This document shows positions 1-9,058 of a DNA stretch of 64,000 bases, one piece after another. The stretch is from positions 1 through 64,000 of the forward strand of contig NZ_KB891701.1 in NCBI RefSeq assembly GCF_000373545.1, read 5' to 3'. The translations under genes were made by a program, and so were the position numbers. Numbering within the stretch: the first letter of the stretch is position 1; each line of letters opens with the position of its first letter. This DNA is from Alkalispirochaeta alkalica DSM 8900 (GTDB lineage Bacteria; Spirochaetota; Spirochaetia; DSM-27196; Alkalispirochaetaceae). The notes beneath the pieces are model-generated. The model made no database searches, was not told where the DNA came from, and saw nothing but the letters and a program-made list of their open reading frames with translations.

Positions 1-541
1 TCGCCAGGTGGCGGGCCGCCTCGGCCAAGCCGATATCGCGGTGATAGTGTTTCTGGATATAGAGGAGCGCCTCGTGAACCAGGGGGTGCATCGGGGGTGT
101 CTCGGGAGACGGTATCGGGGAGGGGGGCGGAGCTGATTCTTTCTGTCCCGGCGGGGGTTCTGACCCTCCGAAACCTCCCGAGAGGGCCCGGATCGAGGCT
201 CGTTGCAGGGAGCGACGCAACTCTTCGTCGTCCAGAGGTTTCAGGAGAAAATCTGCCGCTCCCGCCCGCAGGGCCCGCTGGGCAAAATCGATCTGGCCGT
301 GGCCGGTGATGATGATCGCCGCCCGGGGTGTGGTTTCCTCCACCAGGGTGATGCCATCGCCATCGGGAAGCTTGATATCGGTTACGAGAATATCGGGACG
401 AACCCGGGCGATCACCTGGCGCGCCTCGGCTGCCGTAGTAGCCGTGGCCGCCACGGTGCAGTTTACGCTTCTCCAGGAGAACGTTTCCGTCAGCTCCCGC
501 AGCAGGGGAAGCTCATCCTCGACGATCACTACACGAAGCAT
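1..541 (-). CDS. YesN-like response regulator, receiver plus AraC-type DNA-binding domain (partial)
   Basis: This is a cytoplasmic transcription regulator, the partner of the kinase just upstream. The protein opens with the receiver signature VVIVEDE, the predicted phosphorylated Asp is D55 in LVTDIKLPDGDG, and the conserved Lys lies in FLLKPLD. After a Pro/Ser-rich linker comes YIQKHYHRDIGLAEAARHL, the start of an AraC-family helix-turn-helix; the rest lies beyond the left edge. The ATG overlaps the kinase stop in TGATG, so the two are translationally coupled. YesN-type regulators usually control nearby carbohydrate uptake genes, but the target is not visible here. The family call is firm; the function is inferred. 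Confidence 0.9.
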   Translation of the reverse strand, partial: MLRVVIVEDELPLLRELTETFSWRSVNCTVAATATTAAEARQVIARVRPDILVTDIKLPDGDGITLVEETTPRAAIIITGHGQIDFAQRALRAGAADFLLKPLDDEELRRSLQRASIRALSGGFGGSEPPPGQKESAPPPSPIPSPETPPMHPLVHEALLYIQKHYHRDIGLAEAARHLA

Positions 542-2253
542 CACCGGGGAATCCCTATGGTCGCCACCGTGCGAAGGCCCTCCCGGGTGAGGGTGAGGGT
601 CGCTGCGGGTCCGTAGATCACCGCAAGGCGTTGCCGTACATTGTTCAAACCCAGGCCGAGTCCCCCGGACTGGTAGTCTTCCTCTTCCCCGATCGGGCCC
701 GGTCCGGTATCGCTCACGCGGATCTCCAGCACCGAGGGTGTCAGACGGGTCTGGATCGTGATCTCCACGGCCCTGGCCGTTCGCTCCAGACCGTGCATCA
801 CGGCGTTCTCCACCAGGGGCTGGATCATCAGTTTGGGGATCCGGATCGACTCCGCCTGGGGGTCGCGATCGAAGGAGACCAGGAGCCGTTCCTGAAAGCG
901 GATCTTCTGTATGTTCAGATAGCGCTGAACCTGATCCAGTGATTCGTCGATACGGACCATACTCTCCGTGTCGGAGAGGGAGAAGCGGAGAATCTTTCCC
1001 AGATCGGTGACGATCGACGAGACCGCTCCGGTATCGCCCAGTTTTGCCATAGATTTGATCGAGCCCAGGGTGTTGTAGAGAAAGTGGGGGTGGATCTGGG
1101 CCTGGAGGGCTCGCCGTTCGGCCAGCCGGAGGGCCTGCTCCTCCTGGCGGACCCGATGAATCAGGGTGTCGATGGTCTCCACCATGCGGTTATAGTGCAG
1201 GGCGAGCTCCTTGAGCTCCGTTCCCGGGATGGGCGGGGCCTCAGCGGGGAGGGGACGGGGTCCCCGGGGATCGCTGGTCATGGCCTGAACGATCAGATCG
1301 ATGGGACGGCTGATGGAACGGCTGATGCGCAGCGAGACGATTCCCGTGATGATCGTCGTGACTGCCACCAGGAGCAACCCCGTCAGGATGATCTCCCGGA
1401 GCGTGGCGAAGTAGGTGGTAAGATCGGTGATGAGAATCACCGAGAGATCGTCGCTACGAAGGTCCTTCCGGTGTACCAGGGTGTGGGGGCCGGCCTGACG
1501 GACCGTGGCGTCGCTGAAGACGATCCCCAGCTCGGGATGGGCCGAGAAACTGCTGTGATCCTGGGGGTGGATCAGGTTCAGGCTGCGGAACTGGCTTCGA
1601 TGGACCAGGAAGAGCTTGCTCGTGGTTCGGGCCTGAAGGGGCGTTTTCAGCGCGTTGTTTCTGATATCGGTGATGAGCGCACCCCCGGGTAAGCGGTGCC
1701 AGAGGCTCAGGATGATGAAGGACCCCTCCCGGCCTGCTCCGGGAGCCAGAAAAAGGCGGCTCTGAGGAGGGCTTCCTTCGGGAAGGTAGAGGTCGCGTAA
1801 CTGCTGGCTGCGCAGGTCATACCGCGAGGGAAAGCGGGTGGAAGAGAAGGTGATCTCCCCGGTGTCGCTGGTGAGGTGGACTTCCACAGCCGAGAGGAAC
1901 CCCTGGATCGCGTGATAGATCAGTTGATACAGATCGAGTTCCTGTTGCCGCAGGGAATTGCTCTCGTCGGGTGCAAGCGCCCGGCGAAGCACCTCTTCCC
2001 GGGTCAGGCGCTCGCCCACGTGGCGAAATCGTTCCAGGGTCTCGTCGATCTCCGCTGCCACCCGGTGGGTATAGGTTCTTCCCAGATTGTCCACATAGCG
2101 GGTAACCAGACCGTTTCCCCCCAGAAGCAGGACGAGCCAGACCACCGCCAGCGGCAGGGTTCCCACCAGGGAGTAGGAGAGAAGAAGGCGGTAGAGAATG
2201 GGGCCTTCCTTTCGGTGCAGGACCGCCTGGAAGGGCAGGGGGACGTGTTTCAT
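541..2253 (-). CDS. YesM/LytS-like sensor histidine kinase
   Basis: Membrane sensor kinase of about 570 residues. A first transmembrane helix (YRLLLSYSLVGTLPLAVVWLVLLLGG) follows a short cytoplasmic start. About 250 extracytoplasmic residues come next, then a second helix (LREIILTGLLLVAVTTIITGIV), a HAMP segment (SRSISRPIDLIVQAM), the His_kinase core with the HPHFLYNTLGSIKSMAKLG phosphoacceptor box, and an ATPase domain (PLVENAVMHGLE, then the GLGLGLNNVRQRL region). I chose the ATG giving MKHVPLPFQ because it places the first helix about 20 residues in; a GTG start 69 bases further upstream is possible. It is coupled to the downstream YesN-like regulator and divergent from the binding-protein gene at 2.6 kb. 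The ligand is unknown; relatives usually sense sugars or cell-wall stress. Confidence 0.9.
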   Translation of the reverse strand: MKHVPLPFQAVLHRKEGPILYRLLLSYSLVGTLPLAVVWLVLLLGGNGLVTRYVDNLGRTYTHRVAAEIDETLERFRHVGERLTREEVLRRALAPDESNSLRQQELDLYQLIYHAIQGFLSAVEVHLTSDTGEITFSSTRFPSRYDLRSQQLRDLYLPEGSPPQSRLFLAPGAGREGSFIILSLWHRLPGGALITDIRNNALKTPLQARTTSKLFLVHRSQFRSLNLIHPQDHSSFSAHPELGIVFSDATVRQAGPHTLVHRKDLRSDDLSVILITDLTTYFATLREIILTGLLLVAVTTIITGIVSLRISRSISRPIDLIVQAMTSDPRGPRPLPAEAPPIPGTELKELALHYNRMVETIDTLIHRVRQEEQALRLAERRALQAQIHPHFLYNTLGSIKSMAKLGDTGAVSSIVTDLGKILRFSLSDTESMVRIDESLDQVQRYLNIQKIRFQERLLVSFDRDPQAESIRIPKLMIQPLVENAVMHGLERTARAVEITIQTRLTPSVLEIRVSDTGPGPIGEEEDYQSGGLGLGLNNVRQRLAVIYGPAATLTLTREGLRTVATIGIPR

Positions 2254-2605
2254 CTCCAGCGGGTTTCCTCTTGGTGCGAAGGGGGCTTGTGAACCGCCGC
2301 ACCTCTCAAGACGCCTGTTCACCCGGCTCCGGTACGGGGAGGGCGGGCAACATACCGCGTCGGGTACCTCGGGCTCGGGTGGTCTCCCCCGGTGCCCGAG
2401 GGGGATCTGGTGGTTCCGGCAGGGTAGCAGAAAAGACGAGCCGGATCAATATTCCCGATCTTCCGTGCCAGGACTCGATTGGAATAGTTCCCTTCCTCCA
2501 AGGTCTCCCGTCGGGGGAAGAAGCGCCTGGCAGGGGCGGGGAGGGCATTCGGAGCTGTGGTCATCACCGAAACGGTACGGGCTGTGGTATAATCGCGCTC
2601 CTGAT
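2254..2605. other. Intergenic region between divergent sensor operons
   Basis: About 350 bases without a convincing gene. It holds the divergent start regions of the YesM-like kinase (minus) and the binding-protein/NtrBC triad (plus). An 8-bp inverted repeat CCTCGGGC/GCCCGAGG lies at 2369-2376 and 2396-2403. TGCCAGG near 2466 and CCTGGCA near 2528 form a widely spaced inverted pair. That half-site resembles the CCTGGC-GCT-GCCAGG repeat upstream of the sigma54 promoter at 7.6 kb, which may be chance. Reading frames here lack a start signal or any recognisable protein. Confidence 0.6.
2585..2593 (+). promoter_or_regulatory. Extended -10 promoter (TGGTATAAT) for the binding protein/NtrBC triad
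   Basis: A perfect TATAAT preceded by TGG gives an extended -10 element. No good -35 is visible, as is common for extended -10 promoters. Transcription would begin about 6 bases before the ATG at 2606, leaving almost no leader and no room for a ribosome site. Confidence 0.55.
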
Positions 2606-3949
2606 ATGCGGTGCATCCACGATTGCCGGAACCGGTGGCACAGACATCATCCTCTCTTCCGACAGCCCGCAGACGGAGCCGGATCGGCCGGCAGTCTGGT
2701 AGGGGTTCTGGTTTTGCTGCTCCTCCTCTCTCCGGTCCAGGCGCTGGGGGCAACCGAGGCGCCGGTGATCGATGTGCTCTATATGGTTCAGTCGGGCTAT
2801 CAACCCGACGCGCTCCTGGAGCGGACCCAGGAATACCGCCGGCACAGTCCGAACCGGGTCCGACTCCATTTTGTTGAGTACAAGGATCTCTGGGAGGGGA
2901 TTCAGCGGGGAATTCACCACGGTGCCTACGACGTGGTCCTCACCGATGTGATCTGGACACACCGTCTGGTCTCCGAGGGGGCGTTGCTTCCCGTTCCTCC
3001 CCCCCTGGCCAGGACGATCCGGGAACGGATGGTCCCCCAGGTGGCCAGGACCTTCGAGCTCGAAGGGGAACTCTGGGCTTTTCCTTTCTTTATGGACTTT
3101 CAGCTACTCTTTTCGAACAGGATGATCCTGGACGCGGCGGGATTTTCCCATCCTCCGCGATCGCTGGAGGAACTCACCCGAATGGCCCGGGCCATTCGGG
3201 ACCGGGGGATACTCCCGTACCCGATCTTTTTTTCCCTGGCGCGCGAGGAAATCCTGATGTGCAAGGTCCTGATCTGGACCGGGGCCTTCGGAGGTGATCT
3301 GGCCCCCTTTGGCGAGGGAGATCGAATTCGTGTGGATACCCCCGAGGCGGTCCAGGCGGTGAGCTGGCTTCAGGAACTGCTCCGGGAGGGCCTCCTGAAT
3401 CCCTATTCCCTCGCCTCCGATGAGGTCTTCGCCGCCGAGGTCTTTCTGGCCGAGGATGCCGCCTTCACCACGAACTGGGTCTTTCTCCTGGGGAAAATTC
3501 AGGAGAGCGCGGGGCCGGTGGCCAGGGCAGGGGTCCCCTCGGCCATTCCCGTCGCCTCGGCCCGCGCCGGGGAGGGGCCGGGAGGGGGGCAAACCACGGT
3601 AAACGGCTTTCAGGGGTTTAGCGTCCTGGCCTCGTCGAACCATCCCGAGGCGGCCTGGGATTACGTGGCCTTCCTCTCGGAGATCGATTTTCACCAGAAA
3701 AATCCCTTCGAGCTGGCCCCCTGGAAGGGGGTCTGGGAGGACCGTACCGAGGGTGACCCCTACTTTGCCCTGAAGGTGGAGCAACTTTCGGCCCTGCGGG
3801 ATCGTCCCTACCACCGGAAGTACCTGGAGATCAGCGAGATCTTCCAGCGCTGGGTCCACCGGGTGCTCCGTCTGGAGATGGATCCTCTCCAGGGACTGGA
3901 GGCCGCCCAGGCGGAGATCGAGGAGCTCCTGGAAGGGGTGTCGCCGTGA
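2606..3949 (+). CDS. Secreted ABC-type solute-binding protein, probably a sensor subunit
   Basis: 447 residues with a signal segment (SLVGVLVLLLLLSPVQALGA at about residues 30-49), then a carbohydrate-type binding protein (family 1 style): VIDVLYMVQSGYQPDALLERT near the mature start, YDVVLTDVIWTHRLVSEGALLPV, LWAFPFFMDFQLLFSN, and a C-terminal HPEAAWDYVAFLSE segment. The n-region is long for a signal peptide, so the true start may be later, but no better ATG or GTG exists. No permease accompanies it. Instead its stop overlaps the GTG of a histidine kinase by four bases (GTGA). That context suggests it hands ligand information to the kinase rather than to a transporter. The ligand is unknown. 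Confidence 0.82.
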   Translation: MRCIHDCRNRWHRHHPLFRQPADGAGSAGSLVGVLVLLLLLSPVQALGATEAPVIDVLYMVQSGYQPDALLERTQEYRRHSPNRVRLHFVEYKDLWEGIQRGIHHGAYDVVLTDVIWTHRLVSEGALLPVPPPLARTIRERMVPQVARTFELEGELWAFPFFMDFQLLFSNRMILDAAGFSHPPRSLEELTRMARAIRDRGILPYPIFFSLAREEILMCKVLIWTGAFGGDLAPFGEGDRIRVDTPEAVQAVSWLQELLREGLLNPYSLASDEVFAAEVFLAEDAAFTTNWVFLLGKIQESAGPVARAGVPSAIPVASARAGEGPGGGQTTVNGFQGFSVLASSNHPEAAWDYVAFLSEIDFHQKNPFELAPWKGVWEDRTEGDPYFALKVEQLSALRDRPYHRKYLEISEIFQRWVHRVLRLEMDPLQGLEAAQAEIEELLEGVSP

Positions 3950-6045
3950 GGGGCGTCAGGATATCCCATCTCATGATGGCCCTCCTGGTGGGGACCGTGG
4001 TCTTTCAGGGGATCGTTTCGCTCTCCCTGATGGCGGTGATTCTCAACGATACCAGCACCCAGTATATGACCAAGCAGAGCCGTCGCTCCCTGGCTGCCCT
4101 GGAGGCCTCCCTCGAGGCGGTGATGGAGGAACTTTCCATCAAGGCGGTTCTCATGGGAGGGCAGAAGCGGATCGTCGATTTTTCCCGCTACGGTCTGCTG
4201 AATCTTCTCCACCGCGAGCTCGCCGAGGCCCGTCTGACTTCCCGGGTAGATTATCTTTCCGTTGAGGCTGGCCCCAGGGTCTTCGGCGAGAGCAGCAGCG
4301 AGGGACTTCCCGACCTTCCCCGGGACCCGGGACGGAAGATTCCCCCGGGACCCGAAGCCTCGCTGGAGCGGGTGGGAGATCTGGTCTTTGCCACGGTACG
4401 CACGCCGCTCCTCCACGACGAGGAACCCCTGGGGATCCTGACAGCCAGGATCGTTCTGGATCACGATTTTCTGGCCTCCCTGGAGGGGGTGATCGACGCT
4501 CGGGTGGTGCTGGTCTCGGATAACCTGATCATTGCCAGTGGCGAGGGGTGGTCGCCGGATCACCTCGAGGCGCTTCGGAGCGATGCCCGCCAGGGAACAC
4601 TCCAGGTCGGGCGATGGCGTTCGCGGTATTATCTGGAGACGCTTCCCCTGAGATCGTCGGGCACCATCCCGGGATACCTGGTGAGCGTCACCGATGGATC
4701 GAACATCTTTGACCTGGCCACCCGTTATCAGCTGGTGGTGCTGGTGGTGGTGGGCATTACCTCCTGTGTGGCTCTTCTGGTGGGATATCTTCTCTACCGG
4801 AACGCCTTCAGACGCCCTCTGGAGGCCCTTCTGGAAGGGGTTCGCCAGGTTGCCCGGGGCAACCTGGCCTTCCGCATCACCACACCGGTGAAGAACGAAC
4901 TCCTCGACCTGGCCCGGGCGATCAACAGCATGTGCGATGATCTGGTGATCCGGGACGAACAGATCGGTGAATTGAACCGCTATCTCACGCTGATCCTCCA
5001 GAGTGTCGCCTCGGGTATCATCGTAACGGACCAGCGGGGGCAGATTACCCAGTGCAACGAGGCCGCCCGGGAGCTCTTTTCCCTTCCCGATCTCGGGAGG
5101 GTGCAATATCCTCTGCTGGTGTCGTCCCTGCCCCCACCCGTGGCGGAATTGTTCGCCGAACACCTCGCCGGGATCGAATCGAATCAGCCCGGGGCATCCC
5201 GGGAGATCCCCGTCGCGACTCCTCGGGGCGAGCGGCTTCTGGGGGTCCACCTTTCGCGGCTCCTCGAGGAGGAGGGGCGGTGCATCGGTATCGTCATGGT
5301 CCTGGACGATCGGACCGAGGTGCGAACGCTTCAGGAAAAGCTGGCCGTTTCAGCCCGTCTGGTGGCTCTGGGGGAGATGACCTCGGGCGTGGCCCACCAG
5401 ATCCGCAACCCCCTGGGCATCATGAGCGTCTCGGCCCAAATGCTCGCGGAACAGCTGGACCAGAGAGAACTCTCCGATCAGGCCCGGGAACTGTTGCGGG
5501 TCATCCTGAGCGAGGTAGCCACCCTGCGCGATCTGGCCGAGCGGTTTCTCACCTTCGGACGGCCCCTCTCGGCCCGGCCGGTCCCGGTGGAGGCGGGGCG
5601 ACTCCTCGAGGATCTGCGGGCCTCGCTTCCCCGGGAAGCGGCGGTGACGATGGAGATCCCTCCCGATCTCCCCCCGATACTGGTAGACGAGACCCTCTTC
5701 TCCCAGGCGCTTTCAAACCTCCTGACCAACAGTTTCGAGGCTCTCCAGGAGGAGGGGGGGGAGGTCTTCCTCGAGGTGGTGCAGGAGTCAGGGGACTTCG
5801 CCCTGGTTATTGTGGAAGACACGGGACCGGGGATTCCCCGGGAAATTCTCGAGAAGATCTATAACCCCTTCTTTACAACCAAGGTAAAGGGAAACGGCCT
5901 GGGGCTCTCCATCGTCCATCGCTGTCTGGAGGTCCAGGGCATAGCCATGGAGATCGCCTCGGGACCCCGTGGAGGGTGCCGTGTTTCCCTGAGGGTCCCC
6001 CTGGCAGGAGGTCGGGGAGATGGGGCGGGAGGAGACGAGGTGTGA
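3946..6045 (+). CDS. NtrB-like membrane sensor histidine kinase (HAMP-PAS-HisKA-HATPase)
   Basis: 699 residues from a GTG start inside the upstream stop. A first transmembrane helix lies at about 8-30. A periplasmic domain of about 230 residues follows, then a second helix (LVVLVVVGITSCVALLVGYLL, about 263-284), HAMP, and a PAS domain (ILQSVASGIIVTDQRGQITQCNEAA). The HisKA box is ALGEMTSGVAHQIRNPLG with the phosphoacceptor at about H484, and the ATPase boxes are SNLLTNSFEALQ, DTGPGIP, and NPFFTTKVKGNGLGLSIVHR. The NtrB-style boxes match the NtrC-type regulator that overlaps its end by GTGA. The large periplasmic domain and the coupled binding protein suggest that a binding protein-ligand complex is the signal. 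Confidence 0.92.
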   Translation: MRGVRISHLMMALLVGTVVFQGIVSLSLMAVILNDTSTQYMTKQSRRSLAALEASLEAVMEELSIKAVLMGGQKRIVDFSRYGLLNLLHRELAEARLTSRVDYLSVEAGPRVFGESSSEGLPDLPRDPGRKIPPGPEASLERVGDLVFATVRTPLLHDEEPLGILTARIVLDHDFLASLEGVIDARVVLVSDNLIIASGEGWSPDHLEALRSDARQGTLQVGRWRSRYYLETLPLRSSGTIPGYLVSVTDGSNIFDLATRYQLVVLVVVGITSCVALLVGYLLYRNAFRRPLEALLEGVRQVARGNLAFRITTPVKNELLDLARAINSMCDDLVIRDEQIGELNRYLTLILQSVASGIIVTDQRGQITQCNEAARELFSLPDLGRVQYPLLVSSLPPPVAELFAEHLAGIESNQPGASREIPVATPRGERLLGVHLSRLLEEEGRCIGIVMVLDDRTEVRTLQEKLAVSARLVALGEMTSGVAHQIRNPLGIMSVSAQMLAEQLDQRELSDQARELLRVILSEVATLRDLAERFLTFGRPLSARPVPVEAGRLLEDLRASLPREAAVTMEIPPDLPPILVDETLFSQALSNLLTNSFEALQEEGGEVFLEVVQESGDFALVIVEDTGPGIPREILEKIYNPFFTTKVKGNGLGLSIVHRCLEVQGIAMEIASGPRGGCRVSLRVPLAGGRGDGAGGDEV

Positions 6046-7382
6046 AGACGATCTGGGTGATCGATGACGAAGAGAACATGAGGATCGTCCTGGCCATGCT
6101 GCTGGAGCAACAGGGGTACCACCCGGTGCTCTTCCCCTCGGGAGACCAGGCCCTGAACGCCCTGAAACGCTCCCGGCGGCCCGACTGCCTTCTTTCGGAC
6201 CTGCGGATGCCCGGAATGGACGGTCTCGAGCTCCTCTCCCGGGTAAAGGCGGTGGACAAGACGATCCCCTTTGTGGTCCTCACCGGATTCGGTACCATCG
6301 AGCTGGCCGTGCAGGCCATCAAGAGCGGAGCCGAGGACTTTCTCACCAAGCCCTTCGAAAAGGACGAGGTGCTGCGCATCCTCGAGCGGGTGCTGCCCCG
6401 GTCGGGGGAGGACCCCAGCCGCACCGGGGCCGAACAGTCCCTGATCTTCGAGAGCGGGGCCCTGGAAAACCTGGTGGGTTTGATCGAGAAGCTGGCCCTC
6501 TCGCCGGTGCCCGTTCTGATAACCGGCGAGAGCGGCACGGGGAAGGAGGGAATCGCCCGGGCCCTGCACCGGGAGACCCAGCGGCACCGGTCGGGCCAGG
6601 AGGGGCCCTTTGTGGCGCTCAACTGCGCGGCGATCCCCCTGACCCTCTTCGAGAGCGAGCTCTTTGGCCACCGCAAGGGGGCCTTCACAGGTGCTCTCGA
6701 GGATGCTCCGGGGAAGATCGCCCAGGCCCAGGATGGGACACTCCTGCTCGACGAGATCGGCGATCTCCCGCTCGATGCCCAGACCAAACTGCTCCGGTTC
6801 CTCGAGGACTACCGCTACCGTCCGCTGGGGGCGGGCCAGGAACGAACGGCCCGGGTGCGCATCATCTGCGCCACCAACCGCGATCTCCACGCCATGATTG
6901 CCGAGGGCACCTTCCGGCAGGACCTCTACTACCGGATCAGCACCTTTGTCCTCACCATTCCCCCCCTGAGGGAGCGCCGGGAAGACATCCTCCCCATCGC
7001 GGGATATTTTTTGCGTCGCTTCTCGCGCTCCACCGAGATCCAGAACCTCACCGACGAGGCCCGGGCCAAGCTTCTGGCCTGGGCCTGGCCCGGAAACGTA
7101 CGGGAATTGCGCAGCGTCATTCAGCGTGCCGTCATTCTCGTTCCCCAGGGCGTGATCCCCGCCACGGCGATCGTCTTCGATCCGGGCACCGCCGCGGGTG
7201 AGGAAAATTCAAAGGAAGAGGGCCTCTCGGCCCTGGAGCGCGCCGAGAAACAGACCCTGGAGCAGTTTCTCCGCTCGACCCGGGGAAACGTGAGCAAAAC
7301 GGCTGAACTGATCGGGGTGAGCCGCAGCACCCTCCGCTACCGTCTGGAAAAGTACGGCCTCACCGGTCGGGAGCGGTGGTGA
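6042..7382 (+). CDS. NtrC-family sigma54-dependent response regulator
   Basis: 446 residues from a GTG overlapping the kinase stop. The receiver domain starts KTIWVIDDEENM, with the predicted phosphorylated Asp at D53 (LLSDLRMPGMDG) and the conserved Lys in LTKPFEKDE. The AAA+ domain has Walker A GESGTGKEG, the sigma54-contacting loop KGAFTGALEDAPG, Walker B GTLLLDEIGDLPLD, and the FRQDLYYRISTFVLTIPPLRER region. The C-terminus has a Fis-type helix-turn-helix (VSKTAELIGVSRSTLRYRLEKYG). All the motifs needed to activate sigma54 holoenzyme are intact. A strong sigma54 promoter lies about 200 bases downstream, in front of a sugar transporter, which is the obvious target. Confidence 0.95.
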   Translation: MKTIWVIDDEENMRIVLAMLLEQQGYHPVLFPSGDQALNALKRSRRPDCLLSDLRMPGMDGLELLSRVKAVDKTIPFVVLTGFGTIELAVQAIKSGAEDFLTKPFEKDEVLRILERVLPRSGEDPSRTGAEQSLIFESGALENLVGLIEKLALSPVPVLITGESGTGKEGIARALHRETQRHRSGQEGPFVALNCAAIPLTLFESELFGHRKGAFTGALEDAPGKIAQAQDGTLLLDEIGDLPLDAQTKLLRFLEDYRYRPLGAGQERTARVRIICATNRDLHAMIAEGTFRQDLYYRISTFVLTIPPLRERREDILPIAGYFLRRFSRSTEIQNLTDEARAKLLAWAWPGNVRELRSVIQRAVILVPQGVIPATAIVFDPGTAAGEENSKEEGLSALERAEKQTLEQFLRSTRGNVSKTAELIGVSRSTLRYRLEKYGLTGRERW

Positions 7383-7396
7383 ATTTTCGCCTGCCG

Positions 7397-7467
7397 GTGG
7401 CCATTATTCGCCACTTCACCTTCCTCCGGACCGCATCGAATCATGGCAAGGGCCTGGCGCTGCCAGG
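7397..7467. promoter_or_regulatory. Candidate upstream activator sites for the sigma54 promoter
   Basis: There are two inverted repeats: GTGGC-n8-GCCAC (7397-7414) and CCTGGC-GCT-GCCAGG (7453-7467). They lie about 200 and 150 bases upstream of the predicted start site, in the range where NtrC-type activators bind. The second could also be a weak hairpin ending the regulator transcript, although no T-run follows. Confidence 0.35.
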
Positions 7468-7586
7468 AGCAACCCGACTGGAGATCCCGCTCCCTTCACT
7501 GTAAGACATTCTTTTAAAAAGAGTTGGATAAATTCCCCCTGCCGCCTCCTGTGGTTTTGCCCGGCATCATCGATCTTTCTGATACT

Positions 7587-7603
7587 TTGGCACGCTTCTT
7601 GCT
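7587..7603 (+). promoter_or_regulatory. Sigma54 (-24/-12) promoter
   Basis: TTGGCACGCTTCTTGCT matches the sigma54 consensus TGGCAC-N5-TTGC exactly, with the correct spacing between GG and GC. It lies about 60 bases before the ABC-transporter binding protein and directly after the gene for a sigma54 activator, which makes chance unlikely. Confidence 0.88.
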
Positions 7604-7660
7604 CTATTAAGACCAACTCCCCGAGGGGGAGATACCAGGTTGTTCAGAAAAGGAGTGGAT

Positions 7661-8959
7661 ATGAGCATGCGAAGAATGGTTCGAAAAGCAGGAGTGATCC
7701 TGGTGGCTGCCACGGTACTCTGCGCCACGGGAGGTACCCTTTTTGCGGGAGGATCGGGGGAGCGCCGCCCGGCTCAGGAGGAAATCACCTTCACCAGCTG
7801 GCGTACCGAGGATATCCAGCGGATGCAGCGGATCAACCGGGTCTTTATGGAGGAGAATCCCGATATTCGGGTGATTTTCTCCCCCGTGAGCGATCAGGAA
7901 TACGATGCACAGATGCAGGCTGCCATCGGCGCGGGGGTCGGGGCCGAGATCGTCTTCGTTCGTTCCTACGATCCCGGCCGGGTTCTCTACGATTCGGATC
8001 TCCTGGAACCCCTGAACCAGCTTCTGCCCCAGCTGGAATCCTTTCCGCCCGCAGCAATCGACGCCTGGGGGACCGAGGAGGGGACGATCTACGCGATTCC
8101 CTTTGTGGGAGTCACCCACGGGGTCTATTACAACAAGGGAATATTTCGCAAGCACAACCTCTCGGTACCCCGGACCTGGGACGAGTTTATCCAGGTGAGC
8201 AGAACCCTCAAGGAGCAGGGTGAGACGGTCTTTGCCCAGGGAACGCAGGAGGGCTGGCCCCTTTACGAGGTGATCTACTCGGGCCTGGGAGCGAACTTTT
8301 ACGGTGGTGAGGCGGCCCGACAAAAGCTCCTGAAGGGCGAGATGCGGCTCACGGATCGTCCCTTTGTGCGGGCCTTCGAGAAAGCCCTGGAACTGGAAGA
8401 GTTTTTCCCCCGGGACCACTCGGCGATCGACTACGTGAGCATGCAGCAGATGTTCGGAACCGGCAACGCCGCCATGTTCATCGGGGGCTCCTGGGAAATC
8501 GGCATCTTTGAGGACCTGGGACTCGGTGATGACCTGGGATGGTTTCCTCCTCCCGTGGAGCGCGTGGGCGATCGCTTGCAGTACTGCTTCCACGTCGACG
8601 CCGGCATCGGCCTCTCCCGGGGAAACAGTGGCAACGCGGCGGCCCTGAGCTATCTGGAGTGGGCATCGACGCCGGAGTTCGCCCAGCTGTTCATGAACGA
8701 GCTTCCCGGATTCTTTGCCTACACGCCGGGGAACTACGACCTGAACCACCCTGTGGCGTCCAAGATGATCGATGCCGCCCAGGACGCCGACCTCACGGTC
8801 CGTACCGTATGGCAGCATCTCTCGGCTCAGGTTCCCAGCGGGAACGAGCTCATGGAAGAAGCCCTGATTCTGATGTACAACAAGGCGATCTCTCCCCAGG
8901 AGGCGGCCGCCAAGGTTCAGAACGGTCTCAACAGCTGGTATCCGGCCTTCCGGAACTAA
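7661..8959 (+). CDS. Carbohydrate ABC transporter solute-binding protein (family 1)
   Basis: 432 residues. The ATG (MSMRRMVRKAG) has an AGGAG ribosome site seven bases before it. The signal peptide VILVAATVLCATGGTLFAGGSGE shows the 'FAGGxxE' end common in spirochaete binding proteins, without a lipobox Cys. The mature protein has features of the MalE/UgpB class: EITFTSWRTEDIQRMQRINRVF, then PRTWDEFIQVSRTLKEQG, and GNAAMFIGGSWEIGIF. It begins an operon with two permeases, behind a sigma54 promoter and probably under the adjacent NtrBC-like system. The substrate cannot be read from sequence; sugar or sugar derivative is the family norm. Confidence 0.9.
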   Translation: MSMRRMVRKAGVILVAATVLCATGGTLFAGGSGERRPAQEEITFTSWRTEDIQRMQRINRVFMEENPDIRVIFSPVSDQEYDAQMQAAIGAGVGAEIVFVRSYDPGRVLYDSDLLEPLNQLLPQLESFPPAAIDAWGTEEGTIYAIPFVGVTHGVYYNKGIFRKHNLSVPRTWDEFIQVSRTLKEQGETVFAQGTQEGWPLYEVIYSGLGANFYGGEAARQKLLKGEMRLTDRPFVRAFEKALELEEFFPRDHSAIDYVSMQQMFGTGNAAMFIGGSWEIGIFEDLGLGDDLGWFPPPVERVGDRLQYCFHVDAGIGLSRGNSGNAAALSYLEWASTPEFAQLFMNELPGFFAYTPGNYDLNHPVASKMIDAAQDADLTVRTVWQHLSAQVPSGNELMEEALILMYNKAISPQEAAAKVQNGLNSWYPAFRN

Positions 8960-9011
8960 GGAAAGTCTGCACCCTGACGCACTCCTGAAACAGGAGATGA
9001 CCAGAGGATTC

Positions 9012-9035
9012 CGAGGGAGCCCCGGGGCTCCCTCG
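9012..9035. terminator. Perfect 24-bp palindrome between binding-protein and permease genes
   Basis: CGAGGGAGCCCC is followed directly by its reverse complement, with no T-run. As RNA it would form a strong hairpin in the 99-base gap before the permease. Such hairpins behind binding-protein genes often protect the upstream mRNA or partly terminate, giving more binding protein than permease. Confidence 0.6.
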
Positions 9036-9058
9036 CCGTTCCTCCCGGAGGATTTTTC

